Shown one piece after another: positions 16,825-26,450 of a stretch of DNA of 64,000 nt. The notes beneath the pieces were generated by a model, which saw nothing but the letters and a program-made list of their open reading frames with translations, had not been told where the DNA came from and did no database searches. The stretch covers positions 1-64,000 of the forward strand of contig JBCCGI010000002.1 of assembly GCA_039029355.1 (NCBI GenBank), in the 5' to 3' direction. Source of the stretch: JBCCGI01 sp039029355. GTDB lineage: Bacteria; Planctomycetota; UBA1135; GCA-002686595. A program made the position numbers and the translations under genes. The stretch's first letter is position 1. Every line of letters starts with the position of its first letter.

Positions 16825-18774
16825 TTAGAAGAGCACCTGCACCTCTTGGGTGTTGGAGTCCGGAAGCGGAAGCGAGAAGCCCGCGTCGACCGCGACGCCT
16901 TCGATGTAGAAGGTCGTGAACGGCGGAAGGCCGCCGAGCGGGACGTTGATGTCCTCGACACCGTCGGCCGGGATCGTCACCGACACCAGGTTGAAGAGGT
17001 TCGTGAAGTTGTTGCCGATCCCGATGCTGAAGAAGCCGGGAACGCTCGTCGGGACGTTGCTGGTCGAGCCGAGCACGACAAACAGGTCGCCGGGGGTGCC
17101 GGCGCACTTCAGGGGCATGCCGCCCGCCGAGAACAGCGTGACCGGCTCTTCGCCGTTGCCAGCCTGCAGGGCCGGCGTGTCGTTCGCCTCGTAGGTGAGC
17201 AGGCCGATGGCCGACGTCGCGCCGTTCTTCACGGTCACGATCGACAGGCCGAGCGCGCTCGGCTCCGGCGGATCGAAGGTGATCGTCGTCGAGTTGACGT
17301 AGGTGTAGGGCGACGGGATGCCGAACAGCGCACTGCCGTCGACCTCGACCGTGGTGGTCGGCTGGAAGCCGGTGCCCGTGATGGTCACGATCTGGTCGGT
17401 GCCAACGTTGAGCGCGTCGATCGTCGAAGGCGAGATGCTCGTGATCGCGAGCGTGCCGCCCCCGCCGCTGCCGGGGTTGTCGGTGCCATCGAGGCTCAGG
17501 ATGCCCGAGCCGGTCGGGTCGAGCCACTGGCCCAGGTTGAAGGAGTTCCAGAACAGGTCGAGGCGACCGTACCAGGCCGTCTGCGAGCCGCACGTGAAGG
17601 TGTTCACGCAGCAGGCCGGGCCGATGACGCGGTCAAGACCGTTGAAGAGCGGGCCACCGGAGTTGCCGCCGATGATGTAGCCCTGGTTCCAGAAGACCTG
17701 CCAGTCGGAGCCCGAGAACGAAGCACCCGAGTTGTCGATCGCGATGTTCTTCGGACCGCCGCCGCCGTGGCCGATCGTGACCGCGGGACCGTTGGTGCCG
17801 TTCGCGCGGTCCCAGCCGGCCCAGTGGACGTCGAAGCTGGCCGGCGGGTCGGTGTTCAGGCGGTAGAGCTGGGAGTCGTAGGTCCCCGACGAGGCGAGGA
17901 GCTGCGCGCCCGAGATCACGCTGCTTTGCGGGCCCGAGAAGGTGCCGCAGGTGGACTGCTCATACTTGAACAGGAACTGACCCGAGGTCATGCCGCCGCA
18001 GTGGTTGGCGGTCAGCATGTACGGGGTGCCGTCGTCGCCGGTGTTGTTCAGCAGCGAGGCCGAGCACAGCGAGCCGCCGGACAGGGTGCGCATGACCGAA
18101 CGCTTGATGGTCTGGTACGGGGCGCCCTCGGGGCAGTTGACGCCGATCAGGCCGCAGCCGCCGTCAGCGCCGCTCGAGCCGCTGCTGCCCTCAACCTCGA
18201 GCAGGTTGCGGACGTTCTTGTAGTCGTAGATCACCTCGCCGACGCGAAGCTTGGGCGCGCCTTCGGCCCAGGCCTGCTGGACGTACTCGACCGTGACCGC
18301 GTCGCCGACGATCGGCTGGATGCCGAGCAGGCCGTTCACGTTGTTGTTGCTGTCGGTGTAGGCACCGAGGATCTCGCTCATGTCGTCGGTGTACAGGAAG
18401 ACCTGACCGCCGGCCGGGATCTCGTACTCCGAGAAGACGACGCCGAGGGTGTACGCCCCCGGAGCCTCGATGCGCATACGCCAGACGAGCGAACCGTCGG
18501 CTTCCACCTGCTCCCAGGTGCCCGAGTCCGTGACGCCAAGCGAGGTGGTGATCACGTCGCCATAGCGCAGCGGGAAGGGGCCGGTCAGCTCATCTTCGGC
18601 GAGCAACGCCTCGATGTCGGGGGCCTCGAGCATCTCGGTCGGCACCGAGGAGGACAGGTCGGCCCACGTCGACGCGGGGGTGCCGGGCTCGCTGAGCTGA
18701 GCGGAGAGAGGGGAGACAAGGGCAACGCCCGCGCCGGCGAGCGACAGCGCCTTGAGCGCCTGGAAGGGGTTCAT
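16825..18774 (-). CDS. Secreted lysyl-endopeptidase-like serine protease with IPT/TIG and C-terminal beta domain
   Basis: A 649-residue exported protein. From the ATG at 18774 (AGAGG 9 bases upstream) it has a signal peptide ending near SPLSAQ, residue 26. A propeptide-like region precedes a trypsin-fold domain of the Achromobacter protease I (lysyl endopeptidase) type. Its catalytic triad is His258 in TANHCGG, Asp300 in GTYDSQLYRL and Ser372 in GGNSGGPLF, with the family landmark DVHWAGWDR. An IPT/TIG immunoglobulin-like domain follows (about residues 430-530, with ITGTGFQPTTTVEVDG). The final 110 or so residues are a beta domain similar to those ending other secreted proteins here. It probably degrades extracellular protein; cleavage specificity is not assured from sequence. 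The 216 bases upstream of the start hold no credible gene. Confidence 0.9.
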   Translation of the reverse strand: MNPFQALKALSLAGAGVALVSPLSAQLSEPGTPASTWADLSSSVPTEMLEAPDIEALLAEDELTGPFPLRYGDVITTSLGVTDSGTWEQVEADGSLVWRMRIEAPGAYTLGVVFSEYEIPAGGQVFLYTDDMSEILGAYTDSNNNVNGLLGIQPIVGDAVTVEYVQQAWAEGAPKLRVGEVIYDYKNVRNLLEVEGSSGSSGADGGCGLIGVNCPEGAPYQTIKRSVMRTLSGGSLCSASLLNNTGDDGTPYMLTANHCGGMTSGQFLFKYEQSTCGTFSGPQSSVISGAQLLASSGTYDSQLYRLNTDPPASFDVHWAGWDRANGTNGPAVTIGHGGGGPKNIAIDNSGASFSGSDWQVFWNQGYIIGGNSGGPLFNGLDRVIGPACCVNTFTCGSQTAWYGRLDLFWNSFNLGQWLDPTGSGILSLDGTDNPGSGGGGTLAITSISPSTIDALNVGTDQIVTITGTGFQPTTTVEVDGSALFGIPSPYTYVNSTTITFDPPEPSALGLSIVTVKNGATSAIGLLTYEANDTPALQAGNGEEPVTLFSAGGMPLKCAGTPGDLFVVLGSTSNVPTSVPGFFSIGIGNNFTNLFNLVSVTIPADGVEDINVPLGGLPPFTTFYIEGVAVDAGFSLPLPDSNTQEVQVLF

Positions 18775-18990
18775 GCTGCGACCTCTGATGGGGTTTTGGG
18801 GGTGGCTCGCGTGCGGCACAGGTGCGGCACCGGGCCCGGGGGAGTAGAGCGGCTCGGGAGGCGACCGAGGACGCTTTGCCCGATGGGGCTTAACGAGAGA
18901 GTAGATGCTTCCCCTGTTCGTGGGGTTCCACCCCGCGCGGAAAAACGCCGTTTCGGAAATGCAGCCCTTACCGAGGCTGTTAGGCGGCGT

Positions 18991-20334
18991 TCATCCGAGG
19001 CCCCGAACGCCCCATCCGGCGCGATACTTGCGACCGAGAAAAGCATTCGCAGCGGACAGGTTCCCGAAGCGCAGCCGGCGCGCGTCCCACGCCAACCGCT
19101 CGCCCGGAAAGCGCAGCGCGACGTTGCCGAGCAGCGCCACCTCGGTCAGCAGTCCGGAGTAGTCAAACGGCGCGCTCGCGCGCCCCAGGCCGGAACAGGC
19201 GTCGACCCACTGGTGCCAGTGGTTGATCGGCTCGAGCGCCGCGGGCGGGAGCTGAGGGAAGTCGGATTCGGGCAGAAGCCGCGGCGCGTTGTAGGGGCTC
19301 GCGAGCAACGCTCCCGCTTCGCCCTCGAAGAGGCACGCGTTGGGCCACACATCGCCGGCGTCGTAGCGGTCGAGCACGTAGTCGCGGGCTTTCTTACCGC
19401 CGTCATACCAGGTGACCGTCGCTCCCTCGGGAGCGGTGAAGCGCGTCGCCGGGAAGCGGTACTTGACGGTCGACCAGGCCGGGAAGGTCTCGCCGTTGGG
19501 AGCCGGCCCCTCCGACCAGAGCTCGGTCGGCGAGCCGAGCCCGAGGAACCAAAGCGCGGGGTCCATGAGGTGGCACGCCATGTCGCCCTGCGCGCCGGTT
19601 CCGAAGTCCATCCAGCCGCGCCACGAAAACGGGTGGTAGCCGCCCTTGTACGGACGCTCGGGCGCGACACCGAGCCACAGGTCCCAGTCGAGCGCCTCGG
19701 GGATCGGGTCCTCGCCCTCGGGACGCGGCACGTCCTGCGCCCACCAGCCGGCCGGGCGGTCGGTCCAGACGTGGACGGCGCTGACCCGTCCGATGATCCC
19801 GCTGCGCAGGATGTCGAAGGCGCGCCGGTAGGGAACGCCGGAGCGGTTCTGAATCCCCATCTGCGTCACGACGCCGGCGCGGCTCGCGACCTGCGCCACG
19901 CGGCGCGCCTCGATGACGTTGTGCGTGAGCGGCTTCTGGCAGTAGACGTGCAGCCCGCGTCGCAGCGCGGTCACGGTGATGGCCGCGTGCATGTGGTCCG
20001 GCGTGGTGACGTGCACCGAATCGATGCGACCGTCCTCGCGCTCCATCATCTTGCGCCAGTCGCGGTAGAGGCGCGCGTCGGGGTGCAGCTCGGCCGCGGC
20101 CTTGAGCTTGTTCTCGTCCACGTCGCACAGCGCGACGACGTCGACGTTCGGATGGCTCGAGATCTGCCGCAGATCGGCCGCGCCCATCCCCCCCACGCCG
20201 ATGCCCGCGTGGCGCACGCGCCCGGAAACGAAACGGACCTCCTTCGACGTCAGCGCGCAGCTCGCCGCCGGGATCGCCAGGCCGGCGGCGGTGGAGAGCT
20301 TGAGGAACGATCGGCGCGAGTGGCGGTTGCTCAT
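18991..20334 (-). CDS. Tat-exported Gfo/Idh/MocA family oxidoreductase
   Basis: A 447-residue NAD(P)-dependent oxidoreductase. The N-terminus carries a twin-arginine signal, SRRSFLK, followed by a hydrophobic run ending PAASC, so it is exported folded and perhaps lipid-anchored. The Rossmann nucleotide loop is GVGGMGAADLRQI. The family motif EKP appears as QKP in HVYCQKPLTH, common in the exported planctomycete-type subgroup. The C-terminal alpha/beta domain includes GAQGDMACHLMDPALWFLGL and PYNAPRLLP, also typical. The family oxidises or reduces sugars, inositols and related alcohols, but the exported subgroup's reactions are largely unassigned. The ATG at 20334 gives the correct position for the Tat signal; the open frame continues 650 bases upstream as antisense to the peroxiredoxin gene and is not used. 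Confidence 0.92.
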   Translation of the reverse strand: MSNRHSRRSFLKLSTAAGLAIPAASCALTSKEVRFVSGRVRHAGIGVGGMGAADLRQISSHPNVDVVALCDVDENKLKAAAELHPDARLYRDWRKMMEREDGRIDSVHVTTPDHMHAAITVTALRRGLHVYCQKPLTHNVIEARRVAQVASRAGVVTQMGIQNRSGVPYRRAFDILRSGIIGRVSAVHVWTDRPAGWWAQDVPRPEGEDPIPEALDWDLWLGVAPERPYKGGYHPFSWRGWMDFGTGAQGDMACHLMDPALWFLGLGSPTELWSEGPAPNGETFPAWSTVKYRFPATRFTAPEGATVTWYDGGKKARDYVLDRYDAGDVWPNACLFEGEAGALLASPYNAPRLLPESDFPQLPPAALEPINHWHQWVDACSGLGRASAPFDYSGLLTEVALLGNVALRFPGERLAWDARRLRFGNLSAANAFLGRKYRAGWGVRGLG

Positions 20335-20496
20335 TGGGATCTCTGGGGCGTGCTTTGGTGCGGGGCTACGGGGCTGAATCCTAAGGAAGAGGAGCCCGAT
20401 TCCGCGCCCCCATGCGACCGAAACGGGGCGGTTCGTTATCCTCTTGCGCCGCGTCTTGAGAGCACCGACACGACCCGAACGCCAAGAGGAAATCCG

Positions 20497-21129
20497 ATGG
20501 CCATTCGCCTGGGCGACGACGCCCCCAACTTCACCGCCGAGTCCACCGAAGGCACCATTGAGCTGCACAAGTACCTCGGCGACGGCTGGGGTGTCCTCTT
20601 CTCGCACCCCAAGGACTACACGCCGGTCTGCACCACCGAGCTCGGCCGCGTCGCCGCCCTCAAGGGCGAGTTCGAGCGCCGCAACTGCCGGGTCCTGGGC
20701 CTGAGCGTCGACCCGATCGACGACCACCACGGCTGGGCGAAGGACATCGAGGAGACCCAGGGCACGGCGCTGAACTTCCCGCTGATCGCCGACCCCGACC
20801 GCAAGGTGGCCGAGCTCTACGACATGATCCACCCGAACGAGCTCGAGACGCTGACCGTGCGCTCGGTGTTCGTGATCGGTCCCGACAAGAAGGTGAAGCT
20901 GACGATCACCTACCCCGCGAGCACGGGTCGCAACTTCGACGAGATCCTGCGCGTGCTCGACTCGCTGCAGCTCACCGCGCAGCACAAGGTCGCGACGCCG
21001 GTGGACTGGAAGGACGGCGACGACGTCATCATCGTGCCGGCGCTGTCGGACGACGAGGCGAAGGAGCGCTTCCCGAACGGCTGGAAGACCGTCAAGCCGT
21101 ACCTGCGCGTGACCAAGCAGCCCTCCTAG
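20497..21129 (+). CDS. 1-Cys peroxiredoxin (Prx6 type)
   Basis: A 210-residue cytosolic thiol peroxidase that reduces hydrogen peroxide and organic hydroperoxides. The peroxidatic cysteine is C45 in TPVCTTELG. The other cysteine, C64, is not at a resolving position, so this is the 1-Cys type. The long C-terminal arm (VPALSDDEAKERFPNGWKTVKPYLR) is diagnostic of the Prx6 subgroup. AAGAGGA lies 6 bases before the ATG at 20497. The gene diverges from the Gfo/Idh/MocA gene across 162 bases and is followed by a strong terminator. Identification is secure. Confidence 0.95.
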   Translation: MAIRLGDDAPNFTAESTEGTIELHKYLGDGWGVLFSHPKDYTPVCTTELGRVAALKGEFERRNCRVLGLSVDPIDDHHGWAKDIEETQGTALNFPLIADPDRKVAELYDMIHPNELETLTVRSVFVIGPDKKVKLTITYPASTGRNFDEILRVLDSLQLTAQHKVATPVDWKDGDDVIIVPALSDDEAKERFPNGWKTVKPYLRVTKQPS

Positions 21130-21152
21130 GGCTGACCCGGGTTCGTATCCGG

Positions 21153-21195
21153 CGGCGGGGCGGAGGGCGGCAGCCCCCCGCCCCGCCGTCGTTTT
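21153..21195 (+). terminator. Rho-independent terminator after the peroxiredoxin gene
   Basis: An 11-base-pair stem (CGGCGGGGCGG at 21153-21163 with CCGCCCCGCCG at 21178-21188) is extended inside by a further GGGC/GCCC pairing around a 4-base loop. TCGTTTT at 21189-21195 follows. This is the best intrinsic terminator in the window. It starts 23 bases after the peroxiredoxin stop and ends directly at the stop codon of the convergent patatin-like gene. Confidence 0.8.
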
Positions 21196-22809
21196 CTAGC
21201 CGCGCTCTTCGCCCAACCAGGCGGGCCGTTCGTTGAAGCGCTTCCAGTCGGCCAGCAGCCGCTCCCAGAGAGCGCGCACCTCGTCGGGGTAGCTCTCGGG
21301 ATCGCGTCCGTGTCCGCGGGCGATCCACTTCATCAGGTTCATGCACACCGTCGCCTGGCCCGCCGCGAGGAGGTTGTCGAGCTCATCCTCGCGCTCGAAC
21401 CACAGCGTCGTCGGCATGTCGGCGGCCGCCGTCGCCACGCGCCGCAGCTCGTCGGACGGGCGCGGCACTTCGGGCGGCAGCACCGAGGGCCAGTCGCGCT
21501 CGCTCGTCAGCGCGTAGATCAGGTTCGACACGCGCTTGCCAGCGTACTTCTCGTCGCTGTAGACCAGCCCGTACACGAGCCCGCGGATGCGCTTCATGAA
21601 CACCGACGAGGTGAGCGCCAAGAGCGACGTGACGCGCAGGTTGAGCATCGCCAGCACCTGCGTCACCCGCAGGTGCTTCAGGTCGTTCCAGGCGGCCACG
21701 CCCACGAGCGGCACCTGGGGCAGAACCTGCCTGCGCATGGTGCGCTGAATCCACAGCAGGGCATAGGTGACGAGCGCGGCGAGCAGCAGCGGAACGGAGA
21801 AGAAGAACAGCTCGCCGAGGCCGAGCTCGCCGCGCTGATATTCGCGCCACGTGTGGATCGCCAGCATCAGGACGCTCGAGGCGCTCAGCAGCGTGACGAC
21901 GAGCGCGTACAGCCGCAGTCTGCCGAGCGTCGGACCCGAGGCGCCGTCCTCCGGCTCGGGGAACGGGTACAGGTCGTCGGAACGCTGGTCGACGTCCGAG
22001 ATGATGAACATCCCAAGGTCCTCGCCGCGGCGATCGCCAGCCAGCAGCAGGCTCTCGGCGCCCTGGTTGTCGTAGATACCCCCGTCCATCAGCGCGACGG
22101 GGAAGCGCTTGCCGTCGCGCGTGAACTGCTCCTTCAGCTCGTCGGGTACCTCGCCGCCGGGCCAGCGGAAGTCGTAGGGGAACGAGAGCGGCTCGAAGCC
22201 CCCCGGGAAGCACGACGAAGACGCGACCACGTCCGCGAGGCGGACCTTCGCCGCCTGGGCGCGCGGAATCCGAAGCCGCTGGTTGCCGATGATCGCGTTC
22301 CGGTTTGCGCAGCTCTGGAAGCGGAACGCGATGCCGTGGCGGAACTCGGTCGCGTTGAAGATGACGTCCTTCAGAGGCAGGTCGGCGTCGAGCAGGCGCC
22401 CGAACAGGAACGGCTCGCCGTCCTCGCCGCACATGAACGTGCGTGCGTACACGTCGGCCATGGCGACGATCAGGTCGTGGCGGCCGGACGGGGTATCGGG
22501 CGGCGGGCCCGCCAGAGACGCGAGCCCGCGCTTGACGAGGTCCGTGTCGCGCAGGAAGCCGCGCAGTTCGCGCGAGAAGCGCTCGAACGTCTTTCCCTCG
22601 ACGAGCGCCTTCGCGTACGCGGCGCCGACGAAGGTCCCGCCCGAGACGGTCGAGACGCGCAGAAGATTCCCACCGAGCCCTACGGCGTGCAGATAGTCGA
22701 GCGTCCCGAGATGGAAGCCCGCGGCGCGGTAGCCTCCACCCGACAGACAGATCCCGATCGGCCCGATCCACTCAACTCCACCGGTGCCGTCCGGCGATGA
22801 TTGCGGCAT
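21196..22809 (-). CDS. Patatin-like phospholipase with an internal two-helix membrane segment
   Basis: A 537-residue patatin-fold lipid acyl hydrolase. The oxyanion motif is SGGGYRAAG near residue 26. The nucleophile Ser lies in STVSGGTFVG, a T-x-S-x-G form of the usual G-x-S-x-G. The catalytic Asp is in LMDGGIYDNQG. About 300 residues in, two hydrophobic helices (LYALVVTLLSASSVLMLAI and FFFSVPLLLAALVTYALLW) interrupt the protein, so it is membrane-anchored in the middle rather than at the N-terminus. The C-terminal 200 or so residues after the helices are not recognised. It diverges from the subtilase gene across 126 bases. It probably hydrolyses phospholipids or acyl esters at the membrane. 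Confidence 0.82.
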   Translation of the reverse strand: MPQSSPDGTGGVEWIGPIGICLSGGGYRAAGFHLGTLDYLHAVGLGGNLLRVSTVSGGTFVGAAYAKALVEGKTFERFSRELRGFLRDTDLVKRGLASLAGPPPDTPSGRHDLIVAMADVYARTFMCGEDGEPFLFGRLLDADLPLKDVIFNATEFRHGIAFRFQSCANRNAIIGNQRLRIPRAQAAKVRLADVVASSSCFPGGFEPLSFPYDFRWPGGEVPDELKEQFTRDGKRFPVALMDGGIYDNQGAESLLLAGDRRGEDLGMFIISDVDQRSDDLYPFPEPEDGASGPTLGRLRLYALVVTLLSASSVLMLAIHTWREYQRGELGLGELFFFSVPLLLAALVTYALLWIQRTMRRQVLPQVPLVGVAAWNDLKHLRVTQVLAMLNLRVTSLLALTSSVFMKRIRGLVYGLVYSDEKYAGKRVSNLIYALTSERDWPSVLPPEVPRPSDELRRVATAAADMPTTLWFEREDELDNLLAAGQATVCMNLMKWIARGHGRDPESYPDEVRALWERLLADWKRFNERPAWLGEERG

Positions 22810-22935
22810 GCTTACTCCCTCTCAAACTCTGCGCTTACCGGCGCATGGGCGGACGAAGCGTAGCGAGACATCACGACGAGCTCACGCTTGGTCGAGTCCG
22901 TTGCGGGGATCCGAGCGCTCGGGTGGAATGGGGCG

Positions 22936-25900
22936 ATGATCCCCCATCGCCTCCCCCTCACGCTTACGGCGTGCTGCTTGGCCTCTGCCCTGGCCACGTC
23001 TCAAGAGCCCATCCGCTGGCGCACCGGCGCCACCCCGGCACCTCGGACCGATACGCTCTCGACTCAGGCGGTCCTCTTCGACGGCCTGCTCATCGGCGAG
23101 CGACACTATGTGCTGCAGCTCGACGAGCAGGCGACGCGCAAGACGCGCCAGACGCTCGCCGCGGCCGGCGTAGACCTGCAGACGCCGCTGGGCGGCAACG
23201 CCTGGTTCGCCGCGGTTCGCCCGATGCAGCTCGACCCCGTGCGCCTCGCCGCGGTCTCGAAGGTCATCGGTATCCAGCGCGTGCAGCGCGACTGGAAGAT
23301 GCACCCGCTGCTCGCCGCGGGCGAGCTGCCGGAGTACGCGCGCGTCGAAGAGAGCGAGCCGTCGAACCCGACCGTCGCGGTCTACGCGGTCTTCCACCCC
23401 GACGCGCTGGTGCAAGGCGACGTGCCGCGCCAGCTGGTCGAGAAGCTCGAGGGTCGTGTGATGGACACGCTCGAGACGATCAACGGCATGGTGGTCGAGC
23501 TGCCGCTGTCGCGCCTGGGCGAGCTCGCCGACGCCGACGTGGTCCAGTGGCTCGAGCCGCCGCTGCCGCCGATGTCCGACGTCATGGTCAACGACAGCAA
23601 CCGCTCGCGCGTGCAGGCGGACGTGGCCCAGTCGGCACCGTACAACCTGGACGGCAGCGGTGTGTCGGTCATGGTCTACGACGGCGGCTACGCGCGCGAG
23701 TCGCACAATGACTTCGGCGGCCGCCTCACCGTGCGCGACTCGTCCGGCCTGTCCGACCACGCGACGCACGTCGCCGGCACGATCGGCGGCAGCGGCGCCT
23801 CGAGCGGCGGCACGTACGCCGGAATGGCGCCGGGCGCGACGCTCGAGTCCTACGGCCTGCAGACCGACGGCTCTAGCATCTTCCTCTACACCAACCCCGG
23901 CGACCTCGAGAGCGACTACAACCAGGCGATCAACACCTACGGCGCCGACATCTCGAACAACTCGATCGGCACCAACACCGAGATCAACGGCTTCCCCTGC
24001 AACATCCAGGGCGACTACGGCGTGTGCTCTTCGGTGATCGACTCGGTCGCGCGGGGCTCGCTCGGCGCGCCCTTCCGCATCGTCTGGGCCAACGGCAACG
24101 AGCGCCAGGGCACCTCGTGCAACGTCGAGGGGCACGGCGACTACTACAGCACCGCTCCGCCGGCGACGGCCAAGAACCACATCACGGTCGGCGCGCTGAA
24201 CTCGAACAACGACTCCATGACGAGCTTCAGCTCGTGGGGGCCGACCGATGACGGGCGCATCAAGCCGGACATCAGCGCTCCCGGGTGCCAGTCGAACAGC
24301 GACGGCGGCGTCACCTCGCCCGGTTCGTCGAACGACAACGCGGTCACGGTCAAGTGCGGCACGTCGATGGCGAGCCCCACGGTCGCGGGCTGTGTGGCGC
24401 TGCTGCTCGAGGACTACCGCAACCAGTTCCCCGGCGCCGACCCGCCGGGCTCGCTGGTCAAGATCCTGCTGGCGCAGGAAGCCGTGGACCTCGGCGACGT
24501 CGGCCCGGACTACGAGTTCGGCTACGGCTCGGTCCGCATCCGCGACACGATCGACTTCATGCGCCTCGGGCGCTTCGACCAGCAGGACATCGACGACCAC
24601 GGCGCGTCCTACGTCTACAGCGTTTCGGTTCCGGGCGGAACGTCCGAGCTGAAGGTGACGATCGCCTGGGACGACGTGCCCGGCACCCCCAACGTCGCCG
24701 GCGCGCTGGTCAACGACCTCGACCTGCGCGTGATCGCTCCCGGCGGCACGCAGCACTTCCCGTGGACCCTGAACCCGGCCAACCCGGGCGCGCCCGCGGT
24801 GCGCACGACCGCCGACCACGTGAACAACATCGAGCAGGTGCTGGTCGACAACCCCGTCGCCGGCACGTGGCGCGTTGAGGTCCACGGCTACAACGTGCCG
24901 TCGGGCCCGCAGCCCTTCTCGATCGTCAGCTCCCACGACCTGACCGCCGGGCCGTTCGTGCAGATCGGCTTCCCCGCGGGCGTGCCGGCCACGACGGCCC
25001 CGGGCAGCGCCGAGACGATCCAGGCGCGCGTCGAGGGCGTGGGCGAGGCTCTCGTCGGCGGCTCCGCGACGCTCAACTACCGCTACGACGGCGGCTCGTT
25101 CGTGCAGCTTCCGATGGCAGGGATCGGCGGCGACCTCTTCGAGGCGACGCTCCCCACGGCCTACTGCAGCGACTCGCCTGAGTTCTACGTGAGCGCCGAC
25201 GGCGCGAGCAGCGGCTCGAACACCAGCCCGCCGGACGCCCCCGCGACGGCCTACGCGTTCGACGTCGAGGACAGCGTCGTCGTCTTCGCGGACGACTTCG
25301 AGACCAACACGGGGTGGAGCGTCACCAACACGAGCATCACCGACGGCGCGTGGGAGCGCGGCATCCCGGCCGGCGACGGCGGGCGCAGCGACCCGCTGAC
25401 CGACTTCGACGGCTCGGGGCGCTGCTACCTGACCGACAACGTCTCGGGCAACTCCGACGTGGACGGCGGGCCGACGACGGTCACGTCGCCGCTGATCGAC
25501 ATGTCGGTCGCCGGCACGTACGTCGTGCGCTATGCGCTCTGGTTCGGCAACAACGACTTCGACGCGGACGACCTCGACGTGGAGGTCTCGAGCAACGGCG
25601 GCTCCTCGTGGACGGCGGTCGAGAGCTTCCAGAACACGAGCGGCTGGATCGTCAGCTCGTTCAACGTCAGCGACTTCGTCAGCCCGAGCTCGACGATGCG
25701 CGTCCGCTTCCACGCGACCGACAACCCGAACGACTCGATCACCGAGGCGGCGCTCGACGCCTTCGAGGTGCGACGCATCACCTGCGACGTCGACCCGACG
25801 CCGACGGCGGACTTCACCGCCTCGCCGACCGGCGGACAGGCGCCGCTCCTGGTGACCTTCACCGACACCTCGGCCGGCAGCGTGGACACCTGGACCTGGG

Positions 25901-26430
25901 ACTTCGGCGACGGCGGCGGCGCGACCGTGCAGCACCCGTCGCACACGTACGACCTGCCGGGCACCTACACGGTGACGCTCGACGTCAGTGGCGCCTTCGG
26001 TTCCGACGGCGAGACCAAGGTCGGCTACGTGACCGCGGCCAAGCCGCCGATGGTCGGCACGATCTACGGCACCGGCACGCCCGGCACTCTGGGTGAGCCG
26101 ACGATCGCGGCGCACAGCGACCTGACGCCCGGCGCGGCCTTCTTCCTGGTCGGCGGCAACTTGCCGCCCGGGTCGGCCGCCTTCCTGGCGCTCTCGCAGC
26201 ACGCGAAGATCCCGCCGATCGACCTGACGAACGGGCTGCTGTTGAACGTCAACATCCCGCTGCTGCTGCTCGCGCCCGTCACCACGGGCACGAACGGCGA
26301 GGCGATCCTGCCGGCCAACATCCCGGCGGTCGCGTCGGGGCTGACGATCCACGGCCAGTGCTTCGCGCTCGACGGGACGGGCGGCAACGACTTCTGCTCG
26401 TCGATGGGCGTGCAGGTCCAGCTGCCCTAG
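22936..26430 (+). CDS. Secreted subtilisin-family protease with PKD domain and C-terminal beta domain
   Basis: A 1164-residue exported S8 serine protease. From the ATG at 22936 there is a signal peptide (hydrophobic residues about 7-22), then an inhibitor-like pro-region to about residue 225. The catalytic triad is Asp249 in MVYDGGYA, His275 in SDHATHVAGT and Ser477 in CGTSMASPTVAG. A jelly-roll domain follows, with the landmarks LVNDLDLRVIAPGG and NNIEQVLVDNP, as in Kp-43-like subtilases. Next come a lectin-like segment (about 790-950), a PKD domain (about 956-1040, with TWTWDFGDGGG) and a C-terminal beta domain starting GTIYGTGTPGTLG. The enzyme should act outside the cell on proteins, with the PKD and terminal domains binding surfaces or polymers. 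It is followed by a strong hairpin. Confidence 0.92.
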   Translation: MIPHRLPLTLTACCLASALATSQEPIRWRTGATPAPRTDTLSTQAVLFDGLLIGERHYVLQLDEQATRKTRQTLAAAGVDLQTPLGGNAWFAAVRPMQLDPVRLAAVSKVIGIQRVQRDWKMHPLLAAGELPEYARVEESEPSNPTVAVYAVFHPDALVQGDVPRQLVEKLEGRVMDTLETINGMVVELPLSRLGELADADVVQWLEPPLPPMSDVMVNDSNRSRVQADVAQSAPYNLDGSGVSVMVYDGGYARESHNDFGGRLTVRDSSGLSDHATHVAGTIGGSGASSGGTYAGMAPGATLESYGLQTDGSSIFLYTNPGDLESDYNQAINTYGADISNNSIGTNTEINGFPCNIQGDYGVCSSVIDSVARGSLGAPFRIVWANGNERQGTSCNVEGHGDYYSTAPPATAKNHITVGALNSNNDSMTSFSSWGPTDDGRIKPDISAPGCQSNSDGGVTSPGSSNDNAVTVKCGTSMASPTVAGCVALLLEDYRNQFPGADPPGSLVKILLAQEAVDLGDVGPDYEFGYGSVRIRDTIDFMRLGRFDQQDIDDHGASYVYSVSVPGGTSELKVTIAWDDVPGTPNVAGALVNDLDLRVIAPGGTQHFPWTLNPANPGAPAVRTTADHVNNIEQVLVDNPVAGTWRVEVHGYNVPSGPQPFSIVSSHDLTAGPFVQIGFPAGVPATTAPGSAETIQARVEGVGEALVGGSATLNYRYDGGSFVQLPMAGIGGDLFEATLPTAYCSDSPEFYVSADGASSGSNTSPPDAPATAYAFDVEDSVVVFADDFETNTGWSVTNTSITDGAWERGIPAGDGGRSDPLTDFDGSGRCYLTDNVSGNSDVDGGPTTVTSPLIDMSVAGTYVVRYALWFGNNDFDADDLDVEVSSNGGSSWTAVESFQNTSGWIVSSFNVSDFVSPSSTMRVRFHATDNPNDSITEAALDAFEVRRITCDVDPTPTADFTASPTGGQAPLLVTFTDTSAGSVDTWTWDFGDGGGATVQHPSHTYDLPGTYTVTLDVSGAFGSDGETKVGYVTAAKPPMVGTIYGTGTPGTLGEPTIAAHSDLTPGAAFFLVGGNLPPGSAAFLALSQHAKIPPIDLTNGLLLNVNIPLLLLAPVTTGTNGEAILPANIPAVASGLTIHGQCFALDGTGGNDFCSSMGVQVQLP

Positions 26431-26450
26431 CCACGAGTCGATGGCCTCCG

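Noticed and set aside
18771..19046. A 91-residue minus-strand frame between the protease and the oxidoreductase
   Set aside because: No ribosome site, low complexity, and it overlaps the protease start region.
16846..20496. Long upstream extension of the peroxiredoxin frame
   Set aside because: The peroxiredoxin starts at 20497 with a ribosome site; the extension is antisense to the protease and the oxidoreductase.
22882..26352. A 1156-residue minus-strand frame opposite the subtilase
   Set aside because: Antisense shadow of the subtilase; no signal peptide or domain, skewed composition.
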